Positions 29,350 through 38,089 of a stretch of DNA of 64,000 bases are shown here, piece after piece. The notes under the pieces are model-generated. The model was not told the DNA's origin, ran no database searches, and was given only the letters and a program-made list of their open reading frames with translations. The stretch comes from Polynucleobacter sp. MG-6-Vaara-E2 (GTDB lineage: Bacteria; Pseudomonadota; Gammaproteobacteria; Burkholderiales; Burkholderiaceae). The position numbers and the translations under genes are program-made. The stretch is from positions 1,629,847-1,693,846 of the forward strand of contig NZ_CP061303.1 of NCBI RefSeq assembly GCF_018687695.1, written 5' to 3'. How positions within the stretch are numbered: the stretch's first letter is position 1; each line of letters opens with the position of its first letter.

Positions 29350-30540
29350 ATGAACACACCAGCACCCATTGATACCCATTCAGTCATGTTTATTACTCAA
29401 CGCCCAGATGTGGTGATGGTTGAGGGTAATGGCTCATGGTTAACTGATAACAATGGCAAGCGCTATTTAGACTTCTTGCAAGGTTGGGCTGTCAATTGCT
29501 TGGGTCACGGCAATCCAGGAATGATTGCTGCTCTCAATGCGCAGGCGAAGAAACTCATCAACCCAAGCCCAGCGTTTTACAACGAGCCCATGATTGGACT
29601 CTCCAATTTATTAACATCCAATAGCTGCTTTAACAAAGTCTTTTTTGCGAACAGTGGTGCTGAAGCAAATGAAGGCGCTATTAAGTTGGCACGCAAATGG
29701 GGTCAGCTCAATAAAAACGGTGCTTTTGAAATCATCACGTTCGATCACAGCTTTCATGGTCGCACTTTGGCAACAATGAGTGCATCTGGTAAACCAAACT
29801 GGGACACTATGTTTGCGCCCCAAGTTCCAGGTTTTCCAAAAGCGGATTTGAATGATCTGGACTCTGTTAAAAAACTGGTAACTGATAAAACCGTTGCTGT
29901 CATGCTCGAGCCAGTTCAGGGCGAAGGTGGTGTTATCCCAACCACCAAAGAATTTATGCGTCAGCTGCGCCAATTCACCAAAGAAAACAATATTCTGCTC
30001 ATCGCCGATGAAGTGCAGGCTGGCTGTGGTCGTACTGGTACTCTGTTTGCTTATCAGCAATATGGCATTGAGCCTGACATCATGACCTTAGGCAAAGGCA
30101 TTGGTGGTGGCGTTCCTTTGGCCGCCTTGCTGGCAACTGATGCAGTAGCTTGCTTTGTACCTGGAGATCAGGGTGGCACCTATAACGGCAACCCACTCAT
30201 GACTGCAGTTGGCATCAGTGTTATTGAGCAATTATTAGCACCTGGATTTTTGGAGAGCGTTAAGGCTAAAGGCGAGTTGCTCAAATCAGAACTCCTCAAG
30301 CTTTGTACTGAATTTCATCTTGAAGGTGAGCGTGGTGAGGGTCTGTTGCGCGCTCTCATGCTTGGCAAAGATATTGGCGGAAAGTTGGTTGAATTGGCGC
30401 GTGACCGTAATCCCGAAGGCCTACTGATTAACTCACCAAGACCAAATTTATTGCGCTTTATGCCAGCATTAAATGTCAGCGATGATGAAATTCGTCAGAT
30501 GTGCAATATGCTGCGCGAATTACTAAAAGAGATAGCTTAA
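29350..30540 (+). CDS. argD: Acetylornithine/succinyldiaminopimelate-type aminotransferase
   Basis: Class III PLP-dependent transaminase, most likely N-acetylornithine aminotransferase of arginine synthesis. The 396 residues show the cofactor features FANSGAEANEGAIKLAR (about 97-113), SFHGRTLATMSASG, IADEVQAGCGRTG and the Schiff-base lysine in TLGKGIGGGVPLAAL near 255. Length and motif spelling fit ArgD. Other ornithine transaminases cannot be excluded from sequence alone, but argF and argG in the same window support arginine synthesis. It stands alone, with no Shine-Dalgarno in front, and ends 20 bases from the opposing livF. Confidence 0.88.
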   Translation: MNTPAPIDTHSVMFITQRPDVVMVEGNGSWLTDNNGKRYLDFLQGWAVNCLGHGNPGMIAALNAQAKKLINPSPAFYNEPMIGLSNLLTSNSCFNKVFFANSGAEANEGAIKLARKWGQLNKNGAFEIITFDHSFHGRTLATMSASGKPNWDTMFAPQVPGFPKADLNDLDSVKKLVTDKTVAVMLEPVQGEGGVIPTTKEFMRQLRQFTKENNILLIADEVQAGCGRTGTLFAYQQYGIEPDIMTLGKGIGGGVPLAALLATDAVACFVPGDQGGTYNGNPLMTAVGISVIEQLLAPGFLESVKAKGELLKSELLKLCTEFHLEGERGEGLLRALMLGKDIGGKLVELARDRNPEGLLINSPRPNLLRFMPALNVSDDEIRQMCNMLRELLKEIA

Positions 30541-30560
30541 GAATTGACCCGCTTATTCAC

Positions 30561-31274
30561 TTACTCACCTAGGTAAGCAGTACGCACTCGCGGGTCTTGA
30601 AGCAATTCTTGTCCTTGACCCGTCAGAGTGATCAAACCACTCTCCATCACATAAGCACGATCTGCCATCTCCAAGGCTAAGCGAGCGTTTTGTTCGACCA
30701 AGAGAATGGTCATGCCACTTGTAGAAAGATTGCGGATCACATCAAAAATAGTTTCTACCATGATGGGGGATAGGCCCATCGACGGCTCATCCAATAGTAA
30801 AAGCTTGGGCTCGGCCATCATCGCTCTACCCATCGCCACCATTTGTTGCTCGCCACCCGATAGGGTGCCCGCCAATTGTGAGAGTCGCTCTTTAAGTCTT
30901 GGAAAATACGTAAACACTTCCTCTAACTTTTGATTGACAGCTTTAGCATCCGTTTTTAGAAAAGCGCCCATCTGTAAATTTTCTAGGATGCTCATGCGTT
31001 TAAATACGCCACGACCTTCAGGCACAAGACCTAAACCAATTTCGACTAATTCATAAGCGGGCAATTGATTGGTTTTGTGGTGAAGAAATTCAATTTCACC
31101 TGAGGCAGGTTTTAGGAGGCCTGCAATTGCTTTCAAGCTTGAACTCTTACCAGCGCCATTCGCGCCAATCAGGGCAACCAATTCACCTTGATTGACGTGT
31201 AGATCTATTCCTTTGACAGCATTAATGCCACCATAAGCAACCTTGAGATCCTGCACCTGAAGTAAGGCACTCAT
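30561..31274 (-). CDS. livF: Branched-chain amino acid ABC transporter ATPase LivF
   Basis: Cytoplasmic ATPase of a high-affinity branched-chain amino acid type importer. In 237 residues: Walker A GANGAGKSS (about 37-45), signature LSGGEQQM, Walker B LLLLDEPSMGL and the switch histidine replaced by Q in LLVEQNA, as usual in LivF. Its ATG overlaps the livG stop by one base (TAATG). Last gene of livKHMGF. Confidence 0.96.
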   Translation of the reverse strand: MSALLQVQDLKVAYGGINAVKGIDLHVNQGELVALIGANGAGKSSSLKAIAGLLKPASGEIEFLHHKTNQLPAYELVEIGLGLVPEGRGVFKRMSILENLQMGAFLKTDAKAVNQKLEEVFTYFPRLKERLSQLAGTLSGGEQQMVAMGRAMMAEPKLLLLDEPSMGLSPIMVETIFDVIRNLSTSGMTILLVEQNARLALEMADRAYVMESGLITLTGQGQELLQDPRVRTAYLGE

Positions 31275-32047
31275 TAGACTGCCCCCTGACCTAGATAGGC
31301 TTTAATCACTTCAGGATGCATGCGCACATCAGCTGGCTTCCCTGCGGCAATCACCTTGCCGTAATCAAGTACCGTCAGGCTATCGCAAATACCCATCACT
31401 AAACTGACATCGTGCTCAATCAGTAGGATCGTTTTACCATCACCACGAATGCGAAGTAATAGCTCACGTAATGCTAGTTTCTCAGTAGCATTCATACCTG
31501 CAGCAGGTTCGTCTAAGGCCAGCAGCTTCGGCTCTGTTGCTAGTGCTCGGGCAATCTCAAGACGCCGTTGGTGCCCATAAGACAGATTACGGGCCTGTAT
31601 ATGTGAATAGTCACTTAGGCCAACATAGGCAAGCAAGGCTTGTGATTTTTCACGGATAGATTGTTCTTCACGCTTGGTCGATGGGAAACGGAAGATCGCG
31701 CCGAGTAATCCTGCTTGAGAGCGGCAATGGCAACCCACCATCACATTCTCCAAGACCGACATTTCTCCAAAAAGACGAATATTCTGAAACGTTCTTGCTA
31801 AACCTGACTTAGTCACTTCAGAAACTGATTCTGGAAAATAAGATTTGCTATCAAACAAAAAGATTCCAGAGTCTGCTGGATACAGTCCTGTAATCACATT
31901 AAAGAATGTTGTCTTTCCTGCGCCATTCGGACCAATCAAACCAACAATCGATCCGTAAGCAACTTGTAGACCTACAGAATCTAGAGCCTGGACACCACCA
32001 AAGCGTTTAGAAACATCTGCAACATCAAGCAATAAATGAGAGGGCAT
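31274..32047 (-). CDS. livG: Branched-chain amino acid ABC transporter ATPase LivG
   Basis: Second ATPase of the Liv importer. The 257-residue form has Walker A GPNGAGKTT, a long LivG insert with TFQNIRLFGEMSVLENVMVG, signature LSYGHQRRLEIARAL, Walker B LLALDEPAAGM and switch histidine in LLIEHDVSLV. ATG 32047 overlaps the livM stop by one base (TAATG), which decides it over the upstream frame reaching 32071. Couples to LivF as a heterodimer. Confidence 0.96.
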   Translation of the reverse strand: MPSHLLLDVADVSKRFGGVQALDSVGLQVAYGSIVGLIGPNGAGKTTFFNVITGLYPADSGIFLFDSKSYFPESVSEVTKSGLARTFQNIRLFGEMSVLENVMVGCHCRSQAGLLGAIFRFPSTKREEQSIREKSQALLAYVGLSDYSHIQARNLSYGHQRRLEIARALATEPKLLALDEPAAGMNATEKLALRELLLRIRGDGKTILLIEHDVSLVMGICDSLTVLDYGKVIAAGKPADVRMHPEVIKAYLGQGAV

Positions 32048-33135
32048 TATTGATCCCCTCTCTTTTGCCAAATACCGCCTGGGCGATACAACATGATCAA
32101 AATCAAGGCTAAGCCGTAGATCAATTGTCGAATCACTTCCACATCGACAATCACATGACCAAAGAGTGCCTTTTGAACTGGTTCAGCAACACCGCGCAAA
32201 ATTTCTGGGAAAACCGCTAAAACAATTGCACCCAAGATCACTCCAGGAATATGCCCTATGCCACCCAGCACTACCATCGCTAGGACAACAATTGATTCCC
32301 ACAAGGTAAATGACTCGGGAGATACAAAACCTTGAAACGCCGAAAAGAGTACGCCAGCAACGCCCGCAAACGATGCGCCAATAGCAAAAGCCAAAAGCTT
32401 CATATTTCGAGTATTGATTCCCATTGCTTTGGCAGCAATCTCATCTTCACGAATAGCCACCCAAGCCCGACCAATGCGAGAGTGTTGTAAATGAAGGCAC
32501 ACAATTGTCACTGTAATAGCCAGTGCCAGGAAAAGATAAAACACCAAATACAAGGCAGGGATCTGAATAAATCCCAAATCTAATGATTTGGTAAATGACA
32601 GACCAAACATCTGAATGGGATCGATCGCAGTAATGCCTTTAGGGCCATTTGTTAAATTCAAAGGGCGATCGAGGTTATTCATAAAAATACGAATAATTTC
32701 TCCAAAACCTAAAGTCACGATCGCCAGATAATCACCGCGCAACTGCAAGGTGGGTAAACCCAAAATAATGCCAAACAAGGCTGCCAAGATGATAGAGAAG
32801 ACTGCCACCATCCAAGGCGAGAAGTGCATACCTTGCGGGAAAGTAGCGGCAATCATTTCAAAATGTTGCGGTAAGTGTGGTGAGGCTAATAGGGCGTAAC
32901 TGTAGGCACCTAGTGCATAAAAAGCGATGTAGCCTAGATCCAAAAGACCCGCAAAACCGACAACCACGTTAAGGCCCAGGGCAAGAACGATATAAAGCAA
33001 TGCAAAATCCAGCACGCGCACCCAATAGTTTCCGCCACTGGCACTGACTACCCAAGGTAATAGCACTAAGGCAAGCGCGCCCAGCCAAAGATAACTTGAT
33101 TGATTCAAATGATTTAAGGTAAGTCGCTTAAGCAC
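32047..33135 (-). CDS. livM: Branched-chain amino acid ABC transporter permease LivM
   Basis: Integral membrane permease pairing with LivH. About nine to ten hydrophobic segments; family motifs include ALGLNVVVGFAGLLDLGYIAFYALG near 50-75 and the ATPase-contact loop RIGRAWVAIREDEIAAKAMGIN around 225-245. I favour GTG 33135 (362 residues), which has AAGG nine bases upstream and overlaps the livH stop; GTG 33153 is the longest alternative and gives six more residues. Confidence 0.94.
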   Translation of the reverse strand: MLKRLTLNHLNQSSYLWLGALALVLLPWVVSASGGNYWVRVLDFALLYIVLALGLNVVVGFAGLLDLGYIAFYALGAYSYALLASPHLPQHFEMIAATFPQGMHFSPWMVAVFSIILAALFGIILGLPTLQLRGDYLAIVTLGFGEIIRIFMNNLDRPLNLTNGPKGITAIDPIQMFGLSFTKSLDLGFIQIPALYLVFYLFLALAITVTIVCLHLQHSRIGRAWVAIREDEIAAKAMGINTRNMKLLAFAIGASFAGVAGVLFSAFQGFVSPESFTLWESIVVLAMVVLGGIGHIPGVILGAIVLAVFPEILRGVAEPVQKALFGHVIVDVEVIRQLIYGLALILIMLYRPGGIWQKRGDQ

Positions 33136-34063
33136 GATCAGAAACCTTCTCACCCAATAAACCAGTCGGACGCAAGACGAGAACCAAGATCAACACCAAG
33201 AAAGCAAAAATATCCTGATAGTTCGAACCAAAGACGCCGCCAGTGAGTTCACCTATGTAACCGGCGCCTAAGGACTCAATCAGACCCAGAAGTAAGCCAC
33301 CAAGCATTGCCCCCTGCAAATTACCAATACCGCCCAACACCGCTGCAGTAAAGGCTTTGAGGCCAGGAATAAATCCCATATAAAAATGCACATTGCCATA
33401 ATTGCTGGCAATCATCACGCCCGCTAAGCCGGCTAAAGCTCCGCCCAGCATAAATGTGATGGAGATCACACGATTGGGATTGACACCCATCAGCGCCGCA
33501 ATTTGAGTTTGCTCAGCAGTCGCACGCATTGCTCTACCGAGCTTTGTTTTTTCAACCAAGAACAACAAACCACACATCACAGCCAATGCCACCGCGATGA
33601 TCACGATCTCTTTGCCGGTAATTGTTGCGCCTGTAGTGCCTAGCTCGATCGGATTTGAGGGAAGTAACTGCGGATAGGTCATGGGGTTTCTAGACCAAAT
33701 CAGCATGGCAATGGTTTGCAACAAAATCGACATGCCAATTGCAGAGATCAGTGGGGCTAAACGTGGCGCATTACGCAAGGGGCGATAAGCGATACGCTCA
33801 ATCCAATAACTCAAAACTGCGCAGACAGCCATCGTTACCGGCAAAACAATCAGAAGTGTCAACCAACCCGGTAAATCGCTCGTCAGACTCAAAATCAAAC
33901 GCAGCAACGAGAGCGAGACCATTGCACCGATCATCAGCACCTCGCCATGGGCGAAGTTGATTATCCCCAGCACGCCATAGACCATGGTGTAGCCCAAGGC
34001 GATTAACGCATAAATGCTACCAAGCACTAAGCCATTAATAATTTGCTGAAGAAAAATATCCAT
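33128..34063 (-). CDS. livH: Branched-chain amino acid ABC transporter permease LivH
   Basis: First permease of the importer. The 311 residues begin MDIFLQQIINGLVLGSIYALIALG and have about eight membrane segments; GAMLGGLLLGLIESLGAGY and the coupling loop GRAMRATAEQTQIAALMGVN are LivH hallmarks. ATG 34063 is used because the frame upstream to 34087 (TTG) would enter the terminator hairpin between livK and livH. No Shine-Dalgarno precedes ATG 34063, which together with the hairpin suggests low expression relative to livK. Confidence 0.95.
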   Translation of the reverse strand: MDIFLQQIINGLVLGSIYALIALGYTMVYGVLGIINFAHGEVLMIGAMVSLSLLRLILSLTSDLPGWLTLLIVLPVTMAVCAVLSYWIERIAYRPLRNAPRLAPLISAIGMSILLQTIAMLIWSRNPMTYPQLLPSNPIELGTTGATITGKEIVIIAVALAVMCGLLFLVEKTKLGRAMRATAEQTQIAALMGVNPNRVISITFMLGGALAGLAGVMIASNYGNVHFYMGFIPGLKAFTAAVLGGIGNLQGAMLGGLLLGLIESLGAGYIGELTGGVFGSNYQDIFAFLVLILVLVLRPTGLLGEKVSDRA

Positions 34064-34085
34064 GAGGGGTTTGAAGAAGCAGTAC

Positions 34086-34114
34086 AAAAAAAGAGCACCG
34101 CATTTGCGGCGCCC
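34086..34114 (-). terminator. Strand-specific attenuating terminator between livK and livH
   Basis: On the minus-strand RNA GGGCGCCGCA pairs with UGCGGUGCUC through ten pairs, two of them G-U, with an AA loop, and is followed by seven U. On the plus strand the same positions are A-C mismatches, so the hairpin is meant for the liv direction. It would end most livK transcripts and let a fraction through to livHMGF. Confidence 0.75.
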
Positions 34115-34126
34115 TTTTAATGTTTC

Positions 34127-35314
34127 TTACATATTGATAACGTCAAGAACCGTTTTCTTTTTATCCTTGAAGTCGTACAAAGTAATAACGCCTTCTTTCA
34201 TATCGCCTTTGTCATCAAAAGCAATATTGCCTACTAGACCATTCATCTTGGTATCGGGCATCACCACCAAAATCTTTGCTGGATCAGTAGAATTGGCACG
34301 CTTCATTGCATCAACCAATACGTAGACCGCATCATAGGTAAAGGGTGCGTAAATTTGTACATCAGTGTTGAAGCGCTCTTTGTAACGTTTCTGGAAATCA
34401 GCGCCTTGAGCCATTTTTGAAAGCGCCTTACCAGCTTCAGAACACGTTACGTTCACCACTGCATCGCCAGCCAATTCAGCAAGCTTCTCGGTGCACATGC
34501 CGTCACCACCCACAATCTTCGCTTTGATACCTAACTCGGCAGCTTGCTTTGTTAAAGGACCACCAGTAGCATCCATACCGCCGTACATGATCACATCCGG
34601 CTTGCTGCCCTTAATTTTGGTGAGAATGGCCTTGAAGTCAGTCGCTTTGTTATTGCTGGCTTCACGAGTAACCACCTTGACACCAGAAGCTTTCACAGTT
34701 TTTTCAAACTCGTCAGCCAAACCTTTGCCGTATTGTGTTGAATCATCAATGATCGCTACTGTCTTAGCGTTCAAGGTTTTTGAAACATAATTCGCTAAGG
34801 CTGGGCCTTGCTGCGCATCGGTTGCTACAAGACGATACGTGGTTTTGAAGCCTTGTTTGGTGTAATCAGGATTAGTAGCGGATGGAGAAATCTGTGTGAT
34901 GCCTGCATCGCTATAAATCTTAGAAGCTGGGATACTAGTGCCGGAGTTCAAGTGACCAACGACACCAACCACTTTTGCATCAACGAGTTTTTGGGCAACT
35001 TGAGTCGCTGTTTTTGGATCTTCAGCGTCATCTTCCGGCACCAAAGTCAGAACGACTTTTTTACCGTCAATCGTCAAGCCTGCTTTATTAATTTCTTCAA
35101 GCGCTAAGCGTGCGCCATTTTCATTATCTTTACCTAAGTGGGCAATTGGTCCGGTCAATGGAGCCACGTGTCCAATTTTGACTTCAACGCCATCTACAGG
35201 CGCAGCCGCAGATTTATCGCCGCCCTTTCCGCAAGCGGCTAGAAGCATGGCAGTTGCTGACAAAGCAATGGCCGTTTTTAAGAAAGTAATTTTTGACACT
35301 TTTGAATTAATCAT
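34127..35314 (-). CDS. livK: Branched-chain amino acid ABC transporter substrate-binding protein LivK-type
   Basis: Periplasmic type I binding protein. A lipoprotein signal with lipobox LLAAC (cysteine about residue 28) replaces the usual cleaved signal of E. coli LivK, so the protein is probably anchored to the membrane. The mature part starts near VKIGHVAPLTGPIAHLGKDNENGARLA and has the two-lobe periplasmic-binding fold of 395 residues in total. Ligand is inferred from operon context as leucine, isoleucine or valine; amides or other amino acids are possible. ATG 35314 is preceded by AGAGGAG. Confidence 0.94.
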   Translation of the reverse strand: MINSKVSKITFLKTAIALSATAMLLAACGKGGDKSAAAPVDGVEVKIGHVAPLTGPIAHLGKDNENGARLALEEINKAGLTIDGKKVVLTLVPEDDAEDPKTATQVAQKLVDAKVVGVVGHLNSGTSIPASKIYSDAGITQISPSATNPDYTKQGFKTTYRLVATDAQQGPALANYVSKTLNAKTVAIIDDSTQYGKGLADEFEKTVKASGVKVVTREASNNKATDFKAILTKIKGSKPDVIMYGGMDATGGPLTKQAAELGIKAKIVGGDGMCTEKLAELAGDAVVNVTCSEAGKALSKMAQGADFQKRYKERFNTDVQIYAPFTYDAVYVLVDAMKRANSTDPAKILVVMPDTKMNGLVGNIAFDDKGDMKEGVITLYDFKDKKKTVLDVINM

Positions 35315-35343
35315 CTACAGCTCCTCTGTTATGAATCAATACT

Positions 35344-36285
35344 TCAGTCAACTAAATTCTTGGGTAGTGAAAACGTAACATCCTCCACCACACCAGATAA
35401 GGCACGCACACTGCGAGGCCCAAACTCTTGAATTCGGGCAACAATAGATTGCGCCAAGCTCTCAGGAGCAGAAGCACCAGCAGTTAGGCCTATACGCTTC
35501 TTGCCCACAAACCATTCTGGTTTGAGTTGGTCTGGAGCATCCACCATGTAAGACGGTACACCTAATTTTTCTGAGAGTTCACGCAAACGATTGGAGTTTG
35601 AGCTTGTCGCGCTACCCACCACAATGACTAACTCTACTTGTGGCGCCATAAATTTCACAGCATCTTGACGATTCTGAGTGGCATAACAAATATCTTGCTT
35701 ACGCGGCTGAACAATATTCGGGAATTTTTTTGTGAGCGCATCAACAATTTCCTTAGTCTCATCTACCGATAAAGTAGTTTGCGTCACAAAAGCAATTTTT
35801 TCATCACTTGGAAAAGAGAGATTGGCTACATCGGCTACTTTTTCAATCAAGAAGACGCCTTCCTTAACTTGCCCCATAGTTCCCTCAACTTCAGGATGGC
35901 CCGCATGGCCAATCATCAATACCGTAAACCCATCTTTGCACATCTTGATGACTTCGAGATGTACTTTGGTTACCAATGGACAAGTGGCGTCATATACCTG
36001 TAAGCCACGCTGCTCGGCATCTTTACGCACCTCCTGAGAAACACCATGCGCACTAAACACCACAATGCCGCCCTTTGGAACCTCATGCAACTCTTCCACA
36101 AAGACCGCACCCTTATCGCGCAACTCATTGACTACGTAAACATTGTGCACAATTTCATGACGCACATAGATCGGTGCACCAAAGCGAGTCAGAGCCTCAT
36201 TCACAATATTGATGGCACGATCAACACCCGCGCAAAAACCGCGGGGCTGTGCCATCAAAATTTCAGCGGTATCGGGCGTGCTCAT
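35344..36285 (-). CDS. ispH: 4-hydroxy-3-methylbut-2-enyl diphosphate reductase
   Basis: Final MEP-pathway enzyme: an iron-sulfur protein that reduces HMBPP to IPP and DMAPP. The three cluster cysteines are in RGFCAGVDRAI (about 18), DATCPLVTKVH (about 102) and DICYATQNRQ (about 200); the catalytic E of the family falls in FVTQTTLS. The 313 residues match E. coli (316). ATG follows the fkpB stop by three bases, the widespread fkpB-ispH pair. Confidence 0.97.
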   Translation of the reverse strand: MSTPDTAEILMAQPRGFCAGVDRAINIVNEALTRFGAPIYVRHEIVHNVYVVNELRDKGAVFVEELHEVPKGGIVVFSAHGVSQEVRKDAEQRGLQVYDATCPLVTKVHLEVIKMCKDGFTVLMIGHAGHPEVEGTMGQVKEGVFLIEKVADVANLSFPSDEKIAFVTQTTLSVDETKEIVDALTKKFPNIVQPRKQDICYATQNRQDAVKFMAPQVELVIVVGSATSSNSNRLRELSEKLGVPSYMVDAPDQLKPEWFVGKKRIGLTAGASAPESLAQSIVARIQEFGPRSVRALSGVVEDVTFSLPKNLVD

Positions 36286-36288
36286 GCT

Positions 36289-36735
36289 TTAGAGAATCGC
36301 AACAATCTGGGCTTCAAAGGTTACTTCACGGCCTGCAAGCGGATGATTGAAATCAAACCAAGCGCCTTCTTCATTAATCGATTGCAAAACACCGGCATAT
36401 TGAGCACCACCCGACGCATTAAATTCAATCACATCACCAGGATTAAATTCCACGTCGTCATCCCGACCTTCTTTGAGCGCTTTCAAAGACACCCACTGCA
36501 CTAAGTCTTCTTTGCGCTCACCAAAACTTTCATCTGGTGATAACAACGCGCTTTTTTTATCACCAACACCCAAACCCAACAACACTTTTTCAAAACAAGG
36601 TGCAAATTGTCCAGAACCCATCAAAACCGTCGCAGGCCGATCAACAAAAGTATTGATGTAATCCTCCCCGCCAGGCAGAGTGAGTCGATAGTTGAGGGTC
36701 AAATAGGAATTGGGCAAAACGATAAGCTTAGTCAT
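36289..36735 (-). CDS. fkpB: FKBP-type peptidyl-prolyl isomerase (FkpB/SlyD-like)
   Basis: Cytoplasmic FK506-binding-protein-type prolyl isomerase and chaperone, 148 residues. The FKBP domain wraps an IF-insert: LNYRLTLPGG, FVDRPATVLMGSGQFAPCFEKVLLG near the N-terminus and AGREVTFEAQIVAI at the end, as in SlpA/FkpB. It lacks the His-rich metal tail of SlyD. TACAAT ends six bases before ATG 36735 and no Shine-Dalgarno is present. Operon partner is ispH. Confidence 0.93.
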   Translation of the reverse strand: MTKLIVLPNSYLTLNYRLTLPGGEDYINTFVDRPATVLMGSGQFAPCFEKVLLGLGVGDKKSALLSPDESFGERKEDLVQWVSLKALKEGRDDDVEFNPGDVIEFNASGGAQYAGVLQSINEEGAWFDFNHPLAGREVTFEAQIVAIL

Positions 36736-36741
36736 AAGGTA

Positions 36742-36747
36742 ATTGTA
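36742..36747 (-). promoter_or_regulatory. fkpB-ispH promoter -10 abutting the start
   Basis: TACAAT on the minus strand ends six bases before ATG 36735, which would place the transcript start at the start codon. No good -35 at 16-18 bases. Confidence 0.5.
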
Positions 36748-36765
36748 GCTAGCCCTGCATTAGCC

Positions 36766-37458
36766 GTGGATTCCCCCATCCCCCATTGGCCTAAAAATGA
36801 GCAACCCAGAGAAAAACTTCGTTTGCATGGGGCCCACTGCCTCACAGATGCCGAATTACTGGCAATCTTTCTAAGGGTTGGAGTCCAAGGCAAAAGCGCG
36901 GTAACTTTGGCCAAGGATTTACTCCATCACTTTGGTAGCCTGTCTCGCCTTCTGGCCTGTGGCGCCAAAGAATTCACCCGTATTCATGGCATGGGACTCT
37001 CAAAGTGGTCGCAAATACAGGCTGCTTATGAGCTTGTGAAGCGCAGTCTTGAGGATAACCTTGCCCAGGGCTCCATTTTTTCATCTCCAGGACATGTAAA
37101 GGAGTTTTTACAGGCAAAAATTGGTAGTCTCCCTCATGAGGTATTTTTATGCCTTCACCTTGATTCAAACCTCCATCTCATTGAATGCCAAGAGCTTTTT
37201 CGGGGGTCTATTACTCAGACGGCCGTCTACCCTCGCGAAATCCTTAAAGAAGCCTTATCCAGGAACGCCAGCGCCATGATTGTTGCCCACAACCATCCCA
37301 GCGGTAACCCGCTTCCTAGTAATGCTGATCAGGAGCTCACCGTTACCCTAGTCAAAGCTTTGCAGCTAGTTGATATTCCCCTTTTAGACCACTGCATTGT
37401 GAGTAACAGGGGATTTTTCTCATTTTCTGAATCAGGGCTTATGAATATTGAATCTTAA
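36766..37458 (+). CDS. radC: RadC-family protein (JAB/MPN fold)
   Basis: RadC, historically called a DNA-repair protein; role uncertain. The 230 residues begin IPHWPKNEQPREKLRLHGAH after the start, include a helix-hairpin-helix (IHGMGLSKWSQI) and the JAMM-type metal motif with E in the first half and HNHPSGNPLPSNAD (about residues 180-193). GTG 36766 is chosen because it gives the usual 220-230 residues; the frame continues back to 36607 inside fkpB, antisense, and those residues have no family look. The fkpB -10 lies only some 20 bases upstream on the other strand. Confidence 0.9.
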   Translation: MDSPIPHWPKNEQPREKLRLHGAHCLTDAELLAIFLRVGVQGKSAVTLAKDLLHHFGSLSRLLACGAKEFTRIHGMGLSKWSQIQAAYELVKRSLEDNLAQGSIFSSPGHVKEFLQAKIGSLPHEVFLCLHLDSNLHLIECQELFRGSITQTAVYPREILKEALSRNASAMIVAHNHPSGNPLPSNADQELTVTLVKALQLVDIPLLDHCIVSNRGFFSFSESGLMNIES

Positions 37459-37470
37459 TGAAAGTAATTA

Positions 37471-37599
37471 CTAACTTATATGAACGATTAGGGCCTCTAA
37501 TGAGGATTCCACCACAATTCTTGCTGAAACTCCAACGGCAAACCCAATAAGGGCTAGCCCAAAATAGGCTTTGACTGATACAATCTTCTTTTTTCGCAA
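37471..37599 (-). CDS. Cryptic 42-residue hydrophobic reading frame
   Basis: In the radC-rpmB gap, opposite to rpmB, a TTG-started frame encodes a lysine-rich start (RKKKIV) followed by a hydrophobic stretch (YFGLALIGFAVGVSARIVV) and an acidic end (ESSLEAL). It looks like a one-span membrane peptide. There is a stop immediately upstream and no Shine-Dalgarno. It covers the rpmB promoter. It may be a real tiny gene, a remnant of a lost membrane protein, or chance; I do not recognise it. Confidence 0.25.
   Translation of the reverse strand: MRKKKIVSVKAYFGLALIGFAVGVSARIVVESSLEALIVHIS
37576..37584 (+). promoter_or_regulatory. Extended -10 promoter of rpmB-rpmG
   Basis: TGATACAAT fits the TG-n-TATAAT extended -10. 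Start about 37591 would leave a 25-base leader with GGAG before rpmB. No -35 match. Confidence 0.55.
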
Positions 37600-37615
37600 T
37601 TAATGGAGTTATGTC

Positions 37616-37849
37616 ATGGCAAAAGTTTGCCAAGTCACTGGGAAGAAGCCGATGGTTGGCAACAATGTATCCCATGCAAACAATAAAACGAAGCGTCGCT
37701 TTTTGCCGAATTTGCAAAACCGCCGTTTCTGGGTTGAATCTGAAAACCGTTGGATTAGCTTGCGCTTAACCAATGCTGGTTTGCGCGTTATCGATAAAAA
37801 CGGCATCGATGCTGTTTTGTCTGATCTTCGTGCACGCGGCGAAATTTAA
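37616..37849 (+). CDS. rpmB: 50S ribosomal protein L28
   Basis: Large-subunit protein of 77 residues. [22 protein letters not shown] at the N-terminus and [12 protein letters not shown] near the end are family-typical. In E. coli it has the same neighbour, rpmG. RBS GGAG about ten bases upstream. Confidence 0.98.
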   Translation: MAKVCQVTGKKPMVGNNVSHANNKTKRRFLPNLQNRRFWVESENRWISLRLTNAGLRVIDKNGIDAVLSDLRARGEI

Positions 37850-37860
37850 GGAGCGCACAA

Positions 37861-38028
37861 ATGGCTAAAGGCGGCAGAGAAAAAATCAAATTAGAGTCAT
37901 CAGCTGGTACTGGTCACTTTTACACTACCTCAAAAAACAAGCGTACTAAGCCTGAGAAAATGGAGATCATGAAATTTGATCCGACCATTCGCAAGCATGT
38001 TGCTTACAAAGAAACAAAGCTGAAGTAA
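37861..38028 (+). CDS. rpmG: 50S ribosomal protein L33
   Basis: Large-subunit protein, 55 residues, read by hand: starts [19 protein letters not shown], has [17 protein letters not shown] and ends in [10 protein letters not shown]. It is of the cysteine-free type, lacking the zinc ribbon. ATG 37861 is eleven bases after the rpmB stop, preceded by AAGGAG. A hairpin terminator follows at 38045. Confidence 0.97.
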   Translation: MAKGGREKIKLESSAGTGHFYTTSKNKRTKPEKMEIMKFDPTIRKHVAYKETKLK

Positions 38029-38044
38029 TTTACTTCTAGCAAAT

Positions 38045-38072
38045 AAAAAACCCGCTACTAAGCGGGTTTTTT
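38045..38072. terminator. Bidirectional terminator between rpmG and the desaturase gene
   Basis: A 12-base-pair hairpin AAAAAACCCGCT / AGCGGGTTTTTT with loop ACTA has T tracts both ways. Confidence 0.85.
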
Positions 38073-38089
38073 ATTGTCTACTGCTTTAA

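Noticed and set aside
36607..36765. Upstream extension of radC in frame to 36607
   Set aside because: It runs antisense through fkpB, shows no RadC resemblance, and the family length is met from GTG 36766.
37500..37550. Sixteen-codon frame MRIPPQFL... on the plus strand after radC
   Set aside because: Too short, with only AGGG as a weak ribosome site, and it ends without any recognisable feature.
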